Assembly (NCBI RefSeq): GCF_900115435.1
Contig: NZ_FOWK01000005.1
Coordinates: forward strand, 62,001 to 126,000
Length of the DNA: 64,000 bases
Origin: Prevotella sp. tf2-5
GTDB taxonomy: Bacteria; Bacteroidota; Bacteroidia; Bacteroidales; Bacteroidaceae
Direction: 5' to 3'
This document shows positions 16,015-24,791 of this stretch, in pieces (position 1 is the first letter of the stretch; the number at the start of each line of letters is the position of its first letter). The translations under genes were made by a program, and so were the position numbers. The notes under the pieces are model-generated. The model made no database searches. It was not told the origin of the DNA and was given only the letters and a program-made list of their open reading frames with translations.

Positions 16015-18852
16015 ATGAATATTAAGAAAAACTTTTTCGCGCCGTTGGCCTCGGGGCTGGGCGCAATGCGACGGGCAGCCATGCTGCTGCTAGTGATGAT
16101 GCTCACGACTGCGACGGCATGGGCGCAGGGTCCGTGGCAGCCGGGTCAGGAGACCAGTGGTTCGTGTGGATATAACTTGACATGGGAGTTGACCGGCGAA
16201 TCCCCCAATTACACCCTCACCATCACCGGAACAGGGGCTATGGCGGATTATGCATCTTCTTCCGACCAACCGTGGAAAGATTATCGTTCTTCTATCAAAA
16301 CTGTCGTCATCGGGGCTGGTGTGACGAGCATTGGCAATTATACCTTCGCATATTGCACTGGTCTGACATCAATTGAAATCCCTGCCAGCGTGACGAGCAT
16401 CGGTGGGAGTGCCTTCTGGAATTGCTCTTATCTGGCTACAGTCACTTTTGCTGAAGATTCGCAGTTGACGAGCATTGGTAATAATGCCTTCAATAACACA
16501 GGTCTGACATCGATTAATATCCCTGCCAGCGTGACGACCATCGGTAATAATGCCTTCCGTAATTGTAGTGGTCTGGCTACCGTCACTTTTGCTGCAGGTT
16601 CGCAGTTGACGAGCATTGGTAATATTGCCTTCAATTACACAGGTCTGACATCGATTAATATCCCTGCCAGCGTGACCAGCATCGGCAATGGTGCCTTCAT
16701 AAATTGTAGCAATTTAGAAGCAATGACTGTGGATGGAGAGAATGCGGTCTATGACTCTCGCGACAATTGTAATGCGATTATAGAAAAATCGAGCAACACA
16801 TTGATAGCGGGATGTAAAAACACGACCATCCCTGACGACGTGACGATCATCCGCGATTATGCCTTCAATGGTTGTACAGGTCTGACATCGATTGAAATCC
16901 CTGCCAGCGTGACGAGCATCGGTGGGTATGCCTTCTATGGTTGTACAGGTCTGACATCGATTGAGATCCCTGCCGGCGTGACGAGCATCGGTGTTTCTGC
17001 CTTCGAAGGATGCTCTGGTCTGACATCGATTGAGATCCCTGCCGGCGTGACGAGCATCGGTGGGAGTACCTTCTATGGTTGTACAGGTCTGACATCGATT
17101 GAAATTCCCGCCAGCGTGACGACCATTGGTAATAGTGCCTTCCAGAATTGCTCTAATCTGGCTACTGTCACTGTTTATGCCCCATCTTGCACTTTAGGTG
17201 ATTTTGCCTTTAGTGGATGCGACAAATTGGCAAATATCTACGTGTTCAGCGACTTAGTGGACACCTATCAAATAAAGAAAAACTGGAAAACCTATGCAGG
17301 CAAAATCAAGGGAATAACTGGTGGATATTGCGGCACAACTGATCATGAGACAGACGTGGTATGGGTGTTGACCGGCGAATCTCCCAATTACACCCTCACC
17401 ATCACCGGAACGGGGGCTATGGCGGATTATGTTCCTTCTGATCAACCGTGGAAAGATTATCGTTCTTCCATCAAAACTTTCGTCATCGGGAATGGAGTGA
17501 CGACCATTGGCAATTTAGCCTTCGGTAGATGCACAGGTCTGACATCTATCAATATCCCCTCCAGCGTGACGAGCATCGGCTGTTATGCCTTCTATAATAC
17601 TAATCTGACATCGATTGAGATCCCTGCCAGTGTGACGAGCATCGACTATGAAGCCTTCAGTGGTTGCACTGGTCTGACATCAGTCACATTTGCTACAGGT
17701 TCGCAGCTTACGAGCATCGGTGATGCAACCTTCCAAAGTTGCTCTAGTCTGACGTCGATTGAAATCCCTGCCAGCGTGGAGAATATCGGCGATCAGGCCT
17801 TCGATAATTGCTCTAGTCTGACGTCGATTATCATCCCCGCCAGTGTAACGAGCATCGGCGATCATGCCTTCGATAATTGCTCTAATCTGGCTACGATCAC
17901 TGTTTATGCCCCGGATTGCACTTTAGGCGGTTCTGCCTTTAGTGGATGCAACAAATTGACAAATATCTACGTGCTCAGCAACAAAGTGGTCTCCTATAAG
18001 TCTGCTTGGAGTGCCTATGCAGACAAAATCGCCGTCATATTCGACGGTACATCGACTACCACGGTGAACTTCGACAATGATGTGACGGTGAATGGTGTAC
18101 TCTACAACCGCACATTTACTGCCAGTAAGCCATCCACGGTGATGCTGCCGTTCTCGCTTGGCGAAGGACAGATGCTGACGGGCGGCACACTCTACAAGTT
18201 CACGGGTGTTACGAAGAATGAAACGACAGGCAAGTGGGAGGCAACGATGACCGAAACGGCTACGCTACAGACAAACACGCCGTATCTGCTGCTGCCAGAC
18301 GAAAACCTGACGGACGGAAAAGTGACCTTTAATCTCAACAATGGTACAGTGACACTCAACACCAATGGCGGTGGCAACCGCGTGACAGCTGACCCTGGCA
18401 GTCACTGGAAGTTCAAGGGAACGTATGAATATATGAAGTGGACTACCGACACCAACGACCCGGACTACAATGCCGATCGTAAAGCGGAGATTGGCCGTGC
18501 CTACGGTTTTGCAGGTGTGGCAAAAGATGATATCAACGTGGGCGACTTCGTGAAGGTAGCCAGTGGTGCTAAGATTCGCCCGATGGGTTGCTACCTGCTG
18601 TGGAACGACACACCTAATGCGTCCCGTGCCGCAGCACGTAGTGCCGCTACGGAGGAACTGCCACAGAGCATTACCGTACGTCTGGTCAGCGCTGATGGAG
18701 AGGTAACGGGTATCGGCGAGATTGACACCAAGACGGGCGAGATGACCTTCGACAGTGAGGCATGGTACACGCTGAATGGTGTGCGCCTGAGTGGCAAGCC
18801 CACCAAGAAGGGACTGTATATTTACAATGGACGTAAAGTCGTAGTGAAGTAA
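16015..18852 (+). CDS. BspA-like leucine-rich-repeat surface protein with C-terminal sorting tail
   Basis: About 945 residues. An N-terminal signal segment ends TTATAWAQ. Two blocks of BspA-type (LRR_5) repeats follow, with units such as LTSIEIPASVTSIGGYAFYG. Each block is introduced by a near-identical copy of LTGESPNYTLTITGTGAMAD, 393 codons apart. A beta-rich domain and a C-terminal tail ending GLYIYNGRKVVVK, resembling a type IX secretion sorting domain, complete it. BspA proteins bind host or matrix proteins, but a ligand cannot be named. I use the ATG at 16015, which has AGAGGAAA seven bases upstream; 15991 is possible. Confidence 0.85.
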   Translation: MNIKKNFFAPLASGLGAMRRAAMLLLVMMLTTATAWAQGPWQPGQETSGSCGYNLTWELTGESPNYTLTITGTGAMADYASSSDQPWKDYRSSIKTVVIGAGVTSIGNYTFAYCTGLTSIEIPASVTSIGGSAFWNCSYLATVTFAEDSQLTSIGNNAFNNTGLTSINIPASVTTIGNNAFRNCSGLATVTFAAGSQLTSIGNIAFNYTGLTSINIPASVTSIGNGAFINCSNLEAMTVDGENAVYDSRDNCNAIIEKSSNTLIAGCKNTTIPDDVTIIRDYAFNGCTGLTSIEIPASVTSIGGYAFYGCTGLTSIEIPAGVTSIGVSAFEGCSGLTSIEIPAGVTSIGGSTFYGCTGLTSIEIPASVTTIGNSAFQNCSNLATVTVYAPSCTLGDFAFSGCDKLANIYVFSDLVDTYQIKKNWKTYAGKIKGITGGYCGTTDHETDVVWVLTGESPNYTLTITGTGAMADYVPSDQPWKDYRSSIKTFVIGNGVTTIGNLAFGRCTGLTSINIPSSVTSIGCYAFYNTNLTSIEIPASVTSIDYEAFSGCTGLTSVTFATGSQLTSIGDATFQSCSSLTSIEIPASVENIGDQAFDNCSSLTSIIIPASVTSIGDHAFDNCSNLATITVYAPDCTLGGSAFSGCNKLTNIYVLSNKVVSYKSAWSAYADKIAVIFDGTSTTTVNFDNDVTVNGVLYNRTFTASKPSTVMLPFSLGEGQMLTGGTLYKFTGVTKNETTGKWEATMTETATLQTNTPYLLLPDENLTDGKVTFNLNNGTVTLNTNGGGNRVTADPGSHWKFKGTYEYMKWTTDTNDPDYNADRKAEIGRAYGFAGVAKDDINVGDFVKVASGAKIRPMGCYLLWNDTPNASRAAARSAATEELPQSITVRLVSADGEVTGIGEIDTKTGEMTFDSEAWYTLNGVRLSGKPTKKGLYIYNGRKVVVK

Positions 18853-18878
18853 TGTAACAACGTAATAATGTAACAATT

Positions 18879-18995
18879 ATGAAGAAGATATACGAGAAGC
18901 CATCGGTTATGGTAGTGAAGCTACAACACCATGTTTGTCTGCTTCAGGAAAGTAAACCAGATGGTGTGAAAGAATTCGACGACTGGCTAGATTGA
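18879..18995 (+). CDS. 38-residue peptide of a short MKKxYxKP family
   Basis: A small gene 26 bases after the BspA-like stop codon. It starts MKKIYEKPSVMVVKLQ, has CLLQ at 20-23 and ends FDDWLD. There is no hydrophobic signal peptide. A second member with the same start (MKKRYQKPTTQVV), the same CLL at the same position (21-23 versus 20-22) and a Trp-Asp near its end lies at 39741-39878, again directly after a large surface protein gene. The shared pattern supports a real coding sequence. Function is unknown; a peptide partner, leader-type peptide or regulator of the large protein are guesses. Confidence 0.7.
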   Translation: MKKIYEKPSVMVVKLQHHVCLLQESKPDGVKEFDDWLD

Positions 18996-19001
18996 TCCAA
19001 C

Positions 19002-19054
19002 CTCACACGGGGACAGTCCTTGTGAGCTAAGGGGTGAACAAATCGTTCACCCCT
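19002..19054. repeat. Two consecutive palindromes after the small peptide gene
   Basis: The first palindrome (19002-19026) opens CTCACA and closes TGTGAG around GGGGACAGTCC, a REP-like string. The second (19030-19054) has a 10-base-pair perfect stem, AGGGGTGAAC with GTTCACCCCT, and a 5-base loop. Without a T-run it is a poor intrinsic terminator but a stable 3' end for the BspA/peptide transcript. Confidence 0.65.
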
Positions 19055-19176
19055 GGTGGAAAACAAAAACATGTAGAAGGGCTTAGGCGTAGGCTCACAA
19101 CGTTTTGAGGGTATCTGCAACATTTTTTTCCACAAGAAGTGTCTGATATCGAAAATTTTATCTAATTTTGCAGCAG

Positions 19177-20646
19177 ATGAAGAGAATAACAGAAAACCAG
19201 TCGCGTCATTCGCTGACCACACAAATTGTTTTGTGGGTGGTCGGCTTCGTGTCTGTGCTCTTCGTCACCGCCCTCTTTATCATGTTCCATCATGCCCGTA
19301 AGTCGATCTATCAGGAGGCAATGGAGAAGGCACGTCAGACGCTGCGCACCACAGAGTTGCGCATCGACAATACGCTGAACGAGGTGGAGACGGCGACACG
19401 CAGTATGCACTGGACGATAGAGAAGCGTCTGAACAGACCGGAGATCATGGACAGTCTCTGTCGGCAGCTGTTGAGAGAGAACCCCCACATCCAGGGGTGT
19501 GCCATCGCCTTCGAGCCGGGTGTCTATCCGAAATACGGCACTTACTATGAGGTGTTCGGCTACCGCAGCCAAGCAGACTCGACACAGATACAGGTGACGG
19601 TGAACGCCGGCAAGCAGCCATATACCCGGGAGAAATGGTATTTCGTACCTTTGCATCATGAGAAACCCATCTGGATAGACCCTTATGTCGACACGGAGTG
19701 CGGAGAGACAACCATCGTCACAGCCTATGGTATGCCGTTGCACGATAAAGACGGAGAACTGGTGGGTGTGCTGTCAGCACATATCTCGATGAAGTGGTTT
19801 GCCGACCTGGTGCTCTCGCTGAAGCCATTCCCTAACTCACACGCCTTGGTGATGGGTACCGACGGACACCTGATCATACACCCTGACAATACACTCAAGG
19901 AGCATGAGGCGTTCTTTGCAGATGCCTTCAACGATCCTACCAGCGACGGACATCTTGCAGCCATCTCCATGAAGACGGGACATATCGGACATAGCCAGAT
20001 GCGTATTGACGGCACACAGAACTTCATCTTCTATCATCCCTTTGAGAATGCGGGATGGAGTGTCGCCATCGTATGTCCGGAGAGTGACATCTTCAGTTCC
20101 TACAACTCACTCCTGCGCTATACAATCATCATCAGTCTCAGCGGTCTGTTGTTACTCGCCCTGTTCTGTCTCTTCATCAGTCACCACCAGTTGAAGCCGT
20201 TGCAGCAACTGGTAGACGCTGCCCACCAGATGGCTACCGGACAGATGGACGAGCCCGTGAAGGTAAGTCACCGCACCGACGAGGTGGGATATGTGCAGAA
20301 CACGTTCCGGCAGATGCAGGAGAGCATCACTCAGCATATCGCACATATCACGCAGCTGACCGATGTGCTCCGCCAGCGTAACGAGGACTTGAAACTGGCT
20401 TACGAGCAGGCTCGTGAGAGTGACCGCATGAAGGATGCCGTCATCCTGAATATGAGTGACCGTATGGAACAGTCGGTGAAAGCTATCCACGCCACCGTCG
20501 CTGAGTTCCGCCAGCATGCCGTCGACATGGATGCTGAGGAATGCCGGCACATGGCTGACAAGATACAGCAGCATACCCATACGACCACCGAGTTGTTGAG
20601 TAACCTGCTCAGCATCGCTGACAAAAAAGAGGAGGAGAGCGTATGA
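19177..20646 (+). CDS. Cache/HAMP membrane sensor with degenerate histidine-kinase dimerisation helix
   Basis: About 489 residues. A first membrane helix is followed by an extracytoplasmic Cache (PDC)-like domain of about 260 residues (including HPDNTLKEHEAF), a second helix (IIISLSGLLLLALFCLFIS), HAMP (QLVDAAHQMATGQMDEPVKV) and a coiled coil. The C-terminus aligns with the dimerisation helices of the kinase encoded next, but LNMSDRMEQSVKAI replaces QDMSHQIRTPLNIV, so the phosphoacceptor His is Asp428. There is no ATPase domain. It may pair with or regulate that kinase. The ATG at 19177 lies 6 bases after a TAATTTTG -7 box. Confidence 0.8.
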   Translation: MKRITENQSRHSLTTQIVLWVVGFVSVLFVTALFIMFHHARKSIYQEAMEKARQTLRTTELRIDNTLNEVETATRSMHWTIEKRLNRPEIMDSLCRQLLRENPHIQGCAIAFEPGVYPKYGTYYEVFGYRSQADSTQIQVTVNAGKQPYTREKWYFVPLHHEKPIWIDPYVDTECGETTIVTAYGMPLHDKDGELVGVLSAHISMKWFADLVLSLKPFPNSHALVMGTDGHLIIHPDNTLKEHEAFFADAFNDPTSDGHLAAISMKTGHIGHSQMRIDGTQNFIFYHPFENAGWSVAIVCPESDIFSSYNSLLRYTIIISLSGLLLLALFCLFISHHQLKPLQQLVDAAHQMATGQMDEPVKVSHRTDEVGYVQNTFRQMQESITQHIAHITQLTDVLRQRNEDLKLAYEQARESDRMKDAVILNMSDRMEQSVKAIHATVAEFRQHAVDMDAEECRHMADKIQQHTHTTTELLSNLLSIADKKEEESV

Positions 20647-22580
20647 TAGAGATGAGGAAACATATCCGCCAGTCGCTGTCCATCAAGCTCAGCCTCTATA
20701 TCCTGTTCGTCGTGGTACTGGTGTTCTCGCTGTCGCTAGGATTCCTCTACTGGCAGTCACGTAACATCATCCGGGAAGAGGCGATAGACGAGGCATCACA
20801 CGTGCTCGACAACACGGCGCTACGCGTCAAGGGATTCATGGTGGAGGTGGAGACAGCCACACGTAACATCATCTGGCTCGTCAACCTTCACCAGCATGAC
20901 AAGGACTCCCTGCTGAAATTCAGTCATCGAATCGTCGCCAACCACCCTAACACGAACGGCTGCTCCATCACGATGGAGCCAGACTTCTTCCCTGGTGACA
21001 GCTACGGCTTTTCAGCCTATTCCGTCCGTCTTGAAGAACAATCGGCTACTGGGAAAGACTCTGTGGTCACCGTCCGGGAAGAGGACTACGACTACTATAG
21101 CAAGGTGTGGTATAAGACACCCCGACAGAAAAGGGTAGCCTGCTGGGTGGATCCCTTTGACGACTACAATGCCGGGACACTGTCAAGTCCGGAGATGATA
21201 GCGTCCTATTGTATCCCACTCTATGACGACAATGAGAAATTCGTTGGTGTCATCTCCACCGACCTGTCGCTGAAGAGACTCACAGAGACCATCACGGCGG
21301 AGCATCCCTATGAGAACTCCTATTTCATGATGCTGGGAGCCGACGGACACTATTTCGTACACCCGGACACCACGAAGCTCCTCAAACAAACCATCTTCAC
21401 CAATACCGACCCCAGGGAGCATACCGATATCGTGGCACTGGGATACGAGATGATCAACGGACGGACAGGACATATGGATGTCAACATCGACGGTAAGTCG
21501 CATATCGTGCTCTACAGACCCCTTGAAGGCACCCAGTGGAGTGTCGCCCTCGTCTGCCCCTCCAACGAGCTGCTGCGCGGCTACAACAGTCTGAACTATA
21601 TCCTGCTGCCCCTGCTCGTCATCGGTCTGCTGTTACTGGCAATGGGATGCCACCGTATCGTGAAACACTTCATACAGCCGCTGGGACTGCTCGCCGCCGA
21701 GTTGCGACAGATCGCCCATGGTGACTATGAGAAAATCCTGCCGACCAGTCAGCGTACCGACCTGATAGGTCAGCTGCAGAATAATTTCTGTCATATGCGA
21801 CGGAGCATCAGCCAGCATATCCACGACGCGGAGAATACCAAACAGGAGACGGAACAGCGCACCTCAGAACTGGAGCAGGCGACACAGCTGGCACGTCAGG
21901 CAAGTGAGCAGAAGACACAGTTCATGCAAGACATGTCACACCAGATACGTACACCCCTTAACATCGTCCAAGGCTTCTCACAGGTGTTGCGGGACGGTGG
22001 TGAGATGATGGGAGACGACGAGAAACGGGAGATGGCAGAGACGATGTACGTACAGACTAACGCCCTCGACTATATGGTGAGCAAGCTGCTGACCGTCTCA
22101 CTGATCGAGAGCCAGAAGACCATCAGCACAGACGATACCGTGGGCTGCAACGACGTGGCGCGTGAGGCTTTCGAGAATGCCAGCAGTCTGACAACTCATA
22201 CCGTAGAGATGCGTCTCGACAGCCATGTGGGTGACGAGGTGACCGTCCAGACCAACCGACATCATCTGCTCATTGCCCTCACGGAACTGCTCGTCAATGC
22301 CCTGCATTTCACCAACGAGGGTGTCATGACCATGCGTATCGAAGCCACCGACACGATGATGAACTTCACCATAGAGGACACAGGACCCGGTATTCCTTCC
22401 GACAAGGCTGACTTCGTCTTCGAGAAGTTCACCAAGATTGATATGTTCACCGAGGGACTCGGTCTCGGACTGTTCCTCTGCCGTCGTGTCATCATGCTGA
22501 TGGGCGGCACCCTCACACTCGACCCCGGATATACCAACGGCTGCCGGTTCATCGTGAGTATCCCATTAAAACAAATTTAA
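20643..22580 (+). CDS. Cache/HAMP sensor histidine kinase
   Basis: A 645-residue membrane histidine kinase. The order is: a TM helix at about 12-35, a Cache-type sensor to about 310, a second TM helix, HAMP, HisKA with the phosphoacceptor in MSHQIRTPLN (His433) and HATPase_c with N box LTELLVNALHFT, G1 box EDTGPGIP and G2 box GLGLGLFLCRRV. It overlaps the upstream sensor paralogue by 4 bases (ATGA) and shares its sensor layout, which fits gene duplication. No response regulator gene is adjacent, so its partner must lie elsewhere. Confidence 0.9.
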   Translation: MIEMRKHIRQSLSIKLSLYILFVVVLVFSLSLGFLYWQSRNIIREEAIDEASHVLDNTALRVKGFMVEVETATRNIIWLVNLHQHDKDSLLKFSHRIVANHPNTNGCSITMEPDFFPGDSYGFSAYSVRLEEQSATGKDSVVTVREEDYDYYSKVWYKTPRQKRVACWVDPFDDYNAGTLSSPEMIASYCIPLYDDNEKFVGVISTDLSLKRLTETITAEHPYENSYFMMLGADGHYFVHPDTTKLLKQTIFTNTDPREHTDIVALGYEMINGRTGHMDVNIDGKSHIVLYRPLEGTQWSVALVCPSNELLRGYNSLNYILLPLLVIGLLLLAMGCHRIVKHFIQPLGLLAAELRQIAHGDYEKILPTSQRTDLIGQLQNNFCHMRRSISQHIHDAENTKQETEQRTSELEQATQLARQASEQKTQFMQDMSHQIRTPLNIVQGFSQVLRDGGEMMGDDEKREMAETMYVQTNALDYMVSKLLTVSLIESQKTISTDDTVGCNDVAREAFENASSLTTHTVEMRLDSHVGDEVTVQTNRHHLLIALTELLVNALHFTNEGVMTMRIEATDTMMNFTIEDTGPGIPSDKADFVFEKFTKIDMFTEGLGLGLFLCRRVIMLMGGTLTLDPGYTNGCRFIVSIPLKQI

Positions 22581-22593
22581 TACAGACTATACA

Positions 22594-23112
22594 ATGAAAA
22601 GAATCTCAATGATGACGGCTCTGCTGCTGATGGCGGTCATGAGCCTGCAGGCACAGAGCCTCCAAGGGAAATGGACGGCAAACGTAGAGAAAGACGCTGA
22701 TGGCGACACCTCTAAGTTAGTCCTCATATTCAACCAGGGGAATAAGGCACAGATGGAGATGCAGATGGAGCATAACGAGCCAGAGGTCGGCTCTTTTACA
22801 TGCACCATGATTCTTCCCGGGACCTATCAGCAGAAAGGTAATAAGGTGACACTGAACTACCAAGTCAATCAATCCACTGTCAGACTGGACAAGATGAGAC
22901 TTGTGGGGGAGTACGCACAAGCGATAGAGAAGAACCCGGAGACGAAAAAGGCTGTGGAGAGTATGATGCAGGAAGAGATGGACAAGGAGATCAAGAAGCA
23001 GTTCAAGGATGAGGTGCCCTTCGACGGAGAACTGACCATCAAGAAACTGACCAATACCACATTGGAGCTGGATGACGACGGAGACACCATGGTGTTTACC
23101 CGTGTCCACTAA
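22594..23112 (+). CDS. Small secreted protein, lipocalin-like layout
   Basis: A 172-residue exported protein with a signal peptide of about 20 residues (ending SLQAQ). The mature part is polar and beta-rich and begins LQGKWTANVEKDADG, like the start of small lipocalin-type domains. An acidic, lysine-rich helix follows (about residues 110-140) and the C-terminal strand is TTLELDDDGDTMVF. I do not recognise a named family. It follows the kinase gene by 13 bases and may be transcribed with it. Confidence 0.65.
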   Translation: MKRISMMTALLLMAVMSLQAQSLQGKWTANVEKDADGDTSKLVLIFNQGNKAQMEMQMEHNEPEVGSFTCTMILPGTYQQKGNKVTLNYQVNQSTVRLDKMRLVGEYAQAIEKNPETKKAVESMMQEEMDKEIKKQFKDEVPFDGELTIKKLTNTTLELDDDGDTMVFTRVH

Positions 23113-23121
23113 TACCCTGAG

Positions 23122-24369
23122 ATGAAAGAAAATATCAACAGCTTCGAGATCATGGCGCCCGTGGGGAGCCGCGACTCCCTTGCCGCTGCCTTGAAGGCAG
23201 GGGCAGGAAGCGTGTATTTCGGTGTGGAGCAGTTGAACATGCGCTCACACTCCGCTAACCATTTCACCATTGACGATCTGCGTGAGATTGCCGCCACCTG
23301 TAATGAGTATGGGGTGAAGAGCTACCTCACCGTCAACACGATTATCTATGGCGAGGATATCGAACTGATGCACCAGATCATCGATGCGGCTGTCGAGGCA
23401 AAGATCTCTGCTGTCATCGCCTGTGACATCGCTGTGATGACCTACTGCCGGCAGAAAGGCATGGAGGTACACCTCTCCACCCAGTTGAACATCTCGAATA
23501 TCGAGGCACTGAAATTCTACGCACAGTTTGCTGATGTCGTCGTCCTTGCCCGCGAGCTGAACCTCGACCAAGTGGCAGAGATCTATCGTCAGATAGAGGA
23601 ACAGCATATCTGCGGACCGTCAGGAGAGCAGATCCGCATCGAGATGTTCTGTCATGGCGCCTTGTGTATGGCTGTCAGCGGCAAGTGCTATATGAGTCTT
23701 GACAACACAGGACGCTCCGCCAACCGTGGGGAGTGCATGCAGATCTGTCGACGCTCCTATGTCGTCACGGATCGTGAGACAGGAACAGAACTGGAGATAG
23801 ACAACAAATACATCATGAGTCCGAAGGACCTGAAAACCATCCGTTTCATCGACCGTATGATGAGGAGTGGCGTGAGGGTCTTCAAGATTGAGGGACGAGC
23901 CCGTGGTCCGGAATATGTGATGACCGTGGTACAGTGTTATAAGGAGGCGATACAGAGTGTCATCGATGATACCTTTACGGAAGAGAAGAAGGACGCATGG
24001 GACGAGCGCCTTGCCACCGTCTTCAACCGCGGGTTCTGGGACGGCTACTACCAAGGACAGAAACTGGGTGAGTGGAACAAACACTACGGCTCGTGTGCCA
24101 CAGAGCGCAAGCAGTATGTGGGCAAGGGTGTGAAGTATTTCTCCAAGCTCGGTGTCGCTGAGTTCACCTGTGAGGCCTGTGAGTTCTCTGTGGGTGACAA
24201 GATGCTCATCACAGGACCTACCACCGGTGCACTGTACGTCACCGTCGAGGAGATCCATGATGACACCCACGCTGTGCAGACCGCACAGAAAGGCACACGC
24301 GTCAGTATCAAGGTTCCGGAGAAGGTGCGCCCGAGTGATAAACTTTTTAAAATAATAACGGAAAAATGA
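23122..24369 (+). CDS. U32 family protein (TrhP/YegQ-like)
   Basis: A 415-residue peptidase-U32 family protein. It opens with the family TIM-barrel start, FEIMAPVGSRDSLAAALKAG, and has the conserved cysteine region CHGALCMAVSGKCYMS followed by ANRGECMQICRR. Several relatives act in tRNA uridine hydroxylation (TrhP) rather than proteolysis, and the cysteines bind an iron-sulfur cluster. A small C-terminal barrel (MLITGPTTGALYVTVEEI) completes the TrhP-like layout. It overlaps the SufE gene by 4 bases, consistent with an iron-sulfur link. Confidence 0.85.
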   Translation: MKENINSFEIMAPVGSRDSLAAALKAGAGSVYFGVEQLNMRSHSANHFTIDDLREIAATCNEYGVKSYLTVNTIIYGEDIELMHQIIDAAVEAKISAVIACDIAVMTYCRQKGMEVHLSTQLNISNIEALKFYAQFADVVVLARELNLDQVAEIYRQIEEQHICGPSGEQIRIEMFCHGALCMAVSGKCYMSLDNTGRSANRGECMQICRRSYVVTDRETGTELEIDNKYIMSPKDLKTIRFIDRMMRSGVRVFKIEGRARGPEYVMTVVQCYKEAIQSVIDDTFTEEKKDAWDERLATVFNRGFWDGYYQGQKLGEWNKHYGSCATERKQYVGKGVKYFSKLGVAEFTCEACEFSVGDKMLITGPTTGALYVTVEEIHDDTHAVQTAQKGTRVSIKVPEKVRPSDKLFKIITEK

Positions 24370-24791
24370 CAATTAACGAGATACAAGACGAGATTATAGA
24401 GGAGTTCTCTGGTTTTGACGACTGGATGGACAAGTACCAGCTGCTCATCGACTTAGGTAACGAGCAGAAGCCGCTGGACGAGCAGTACAAGATCGAGAGC
24501 AACCTGATAGACGGGTGTCAGAGCAGGGTATGGCTGCAGGCTGACTATCACGACGGTGTCATCGACTTCACAGCAGAGAGTGACGCACTGATCGTGAAGG
24601 GTATCGTGGCACTGCTGATCCGTGTCCTCAGCGGACATACCCCTCAGGAGATCCTGGACGCGGACCTCTATTTCATTGAACAGATCGGTTTGAAGGAACA
24701 CCTGTCACCCACACGCAGCAACGGTCTGCTTGCCATGGTGAAACAGATACGGATGTATGCCCTTGCCTTCAAGGCAAAGGAAGGTGCTTAA
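24366..24791 (+). CDS. sufE: SufE-family cysteine desulfuration protein
   Basis: A 141-residue sulfur acceptor that takes persulfide from a SufS-type cysteine desulfurase and passes it to iron-sulfur cluster assembly. The catalytic cysteine is Cys51 in LIDGCQSRVWLQ, the family signature. Length and the N-terminal helices (IIEEFSGFDDWMDKYQLLID) are typical. It is translationally coupled to the U32 gene and not in a suf operon in this window. It converges on a phosphatase gene with a 4-base overlap of coding ends. Confidence 0.9.
   Translation: MTINEIQDEIIEEFSGFDDWMDKYQLLIDLGNEQKPLDEQYKIESNLIDGCQSRVWLQADYHDGVIDFTAESDALIVKGIVALLIRVLSGHTPQEILDADLYFIEQIGLKEHLSPTRSNGLLAMVKQIRMYALAFKAKEGA

Noticed and set aside
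18970..19160. Insertion sequence remnant
   Set aside because: The palindromes look REP-like, but there is no transposase fragment or target-site duplication.
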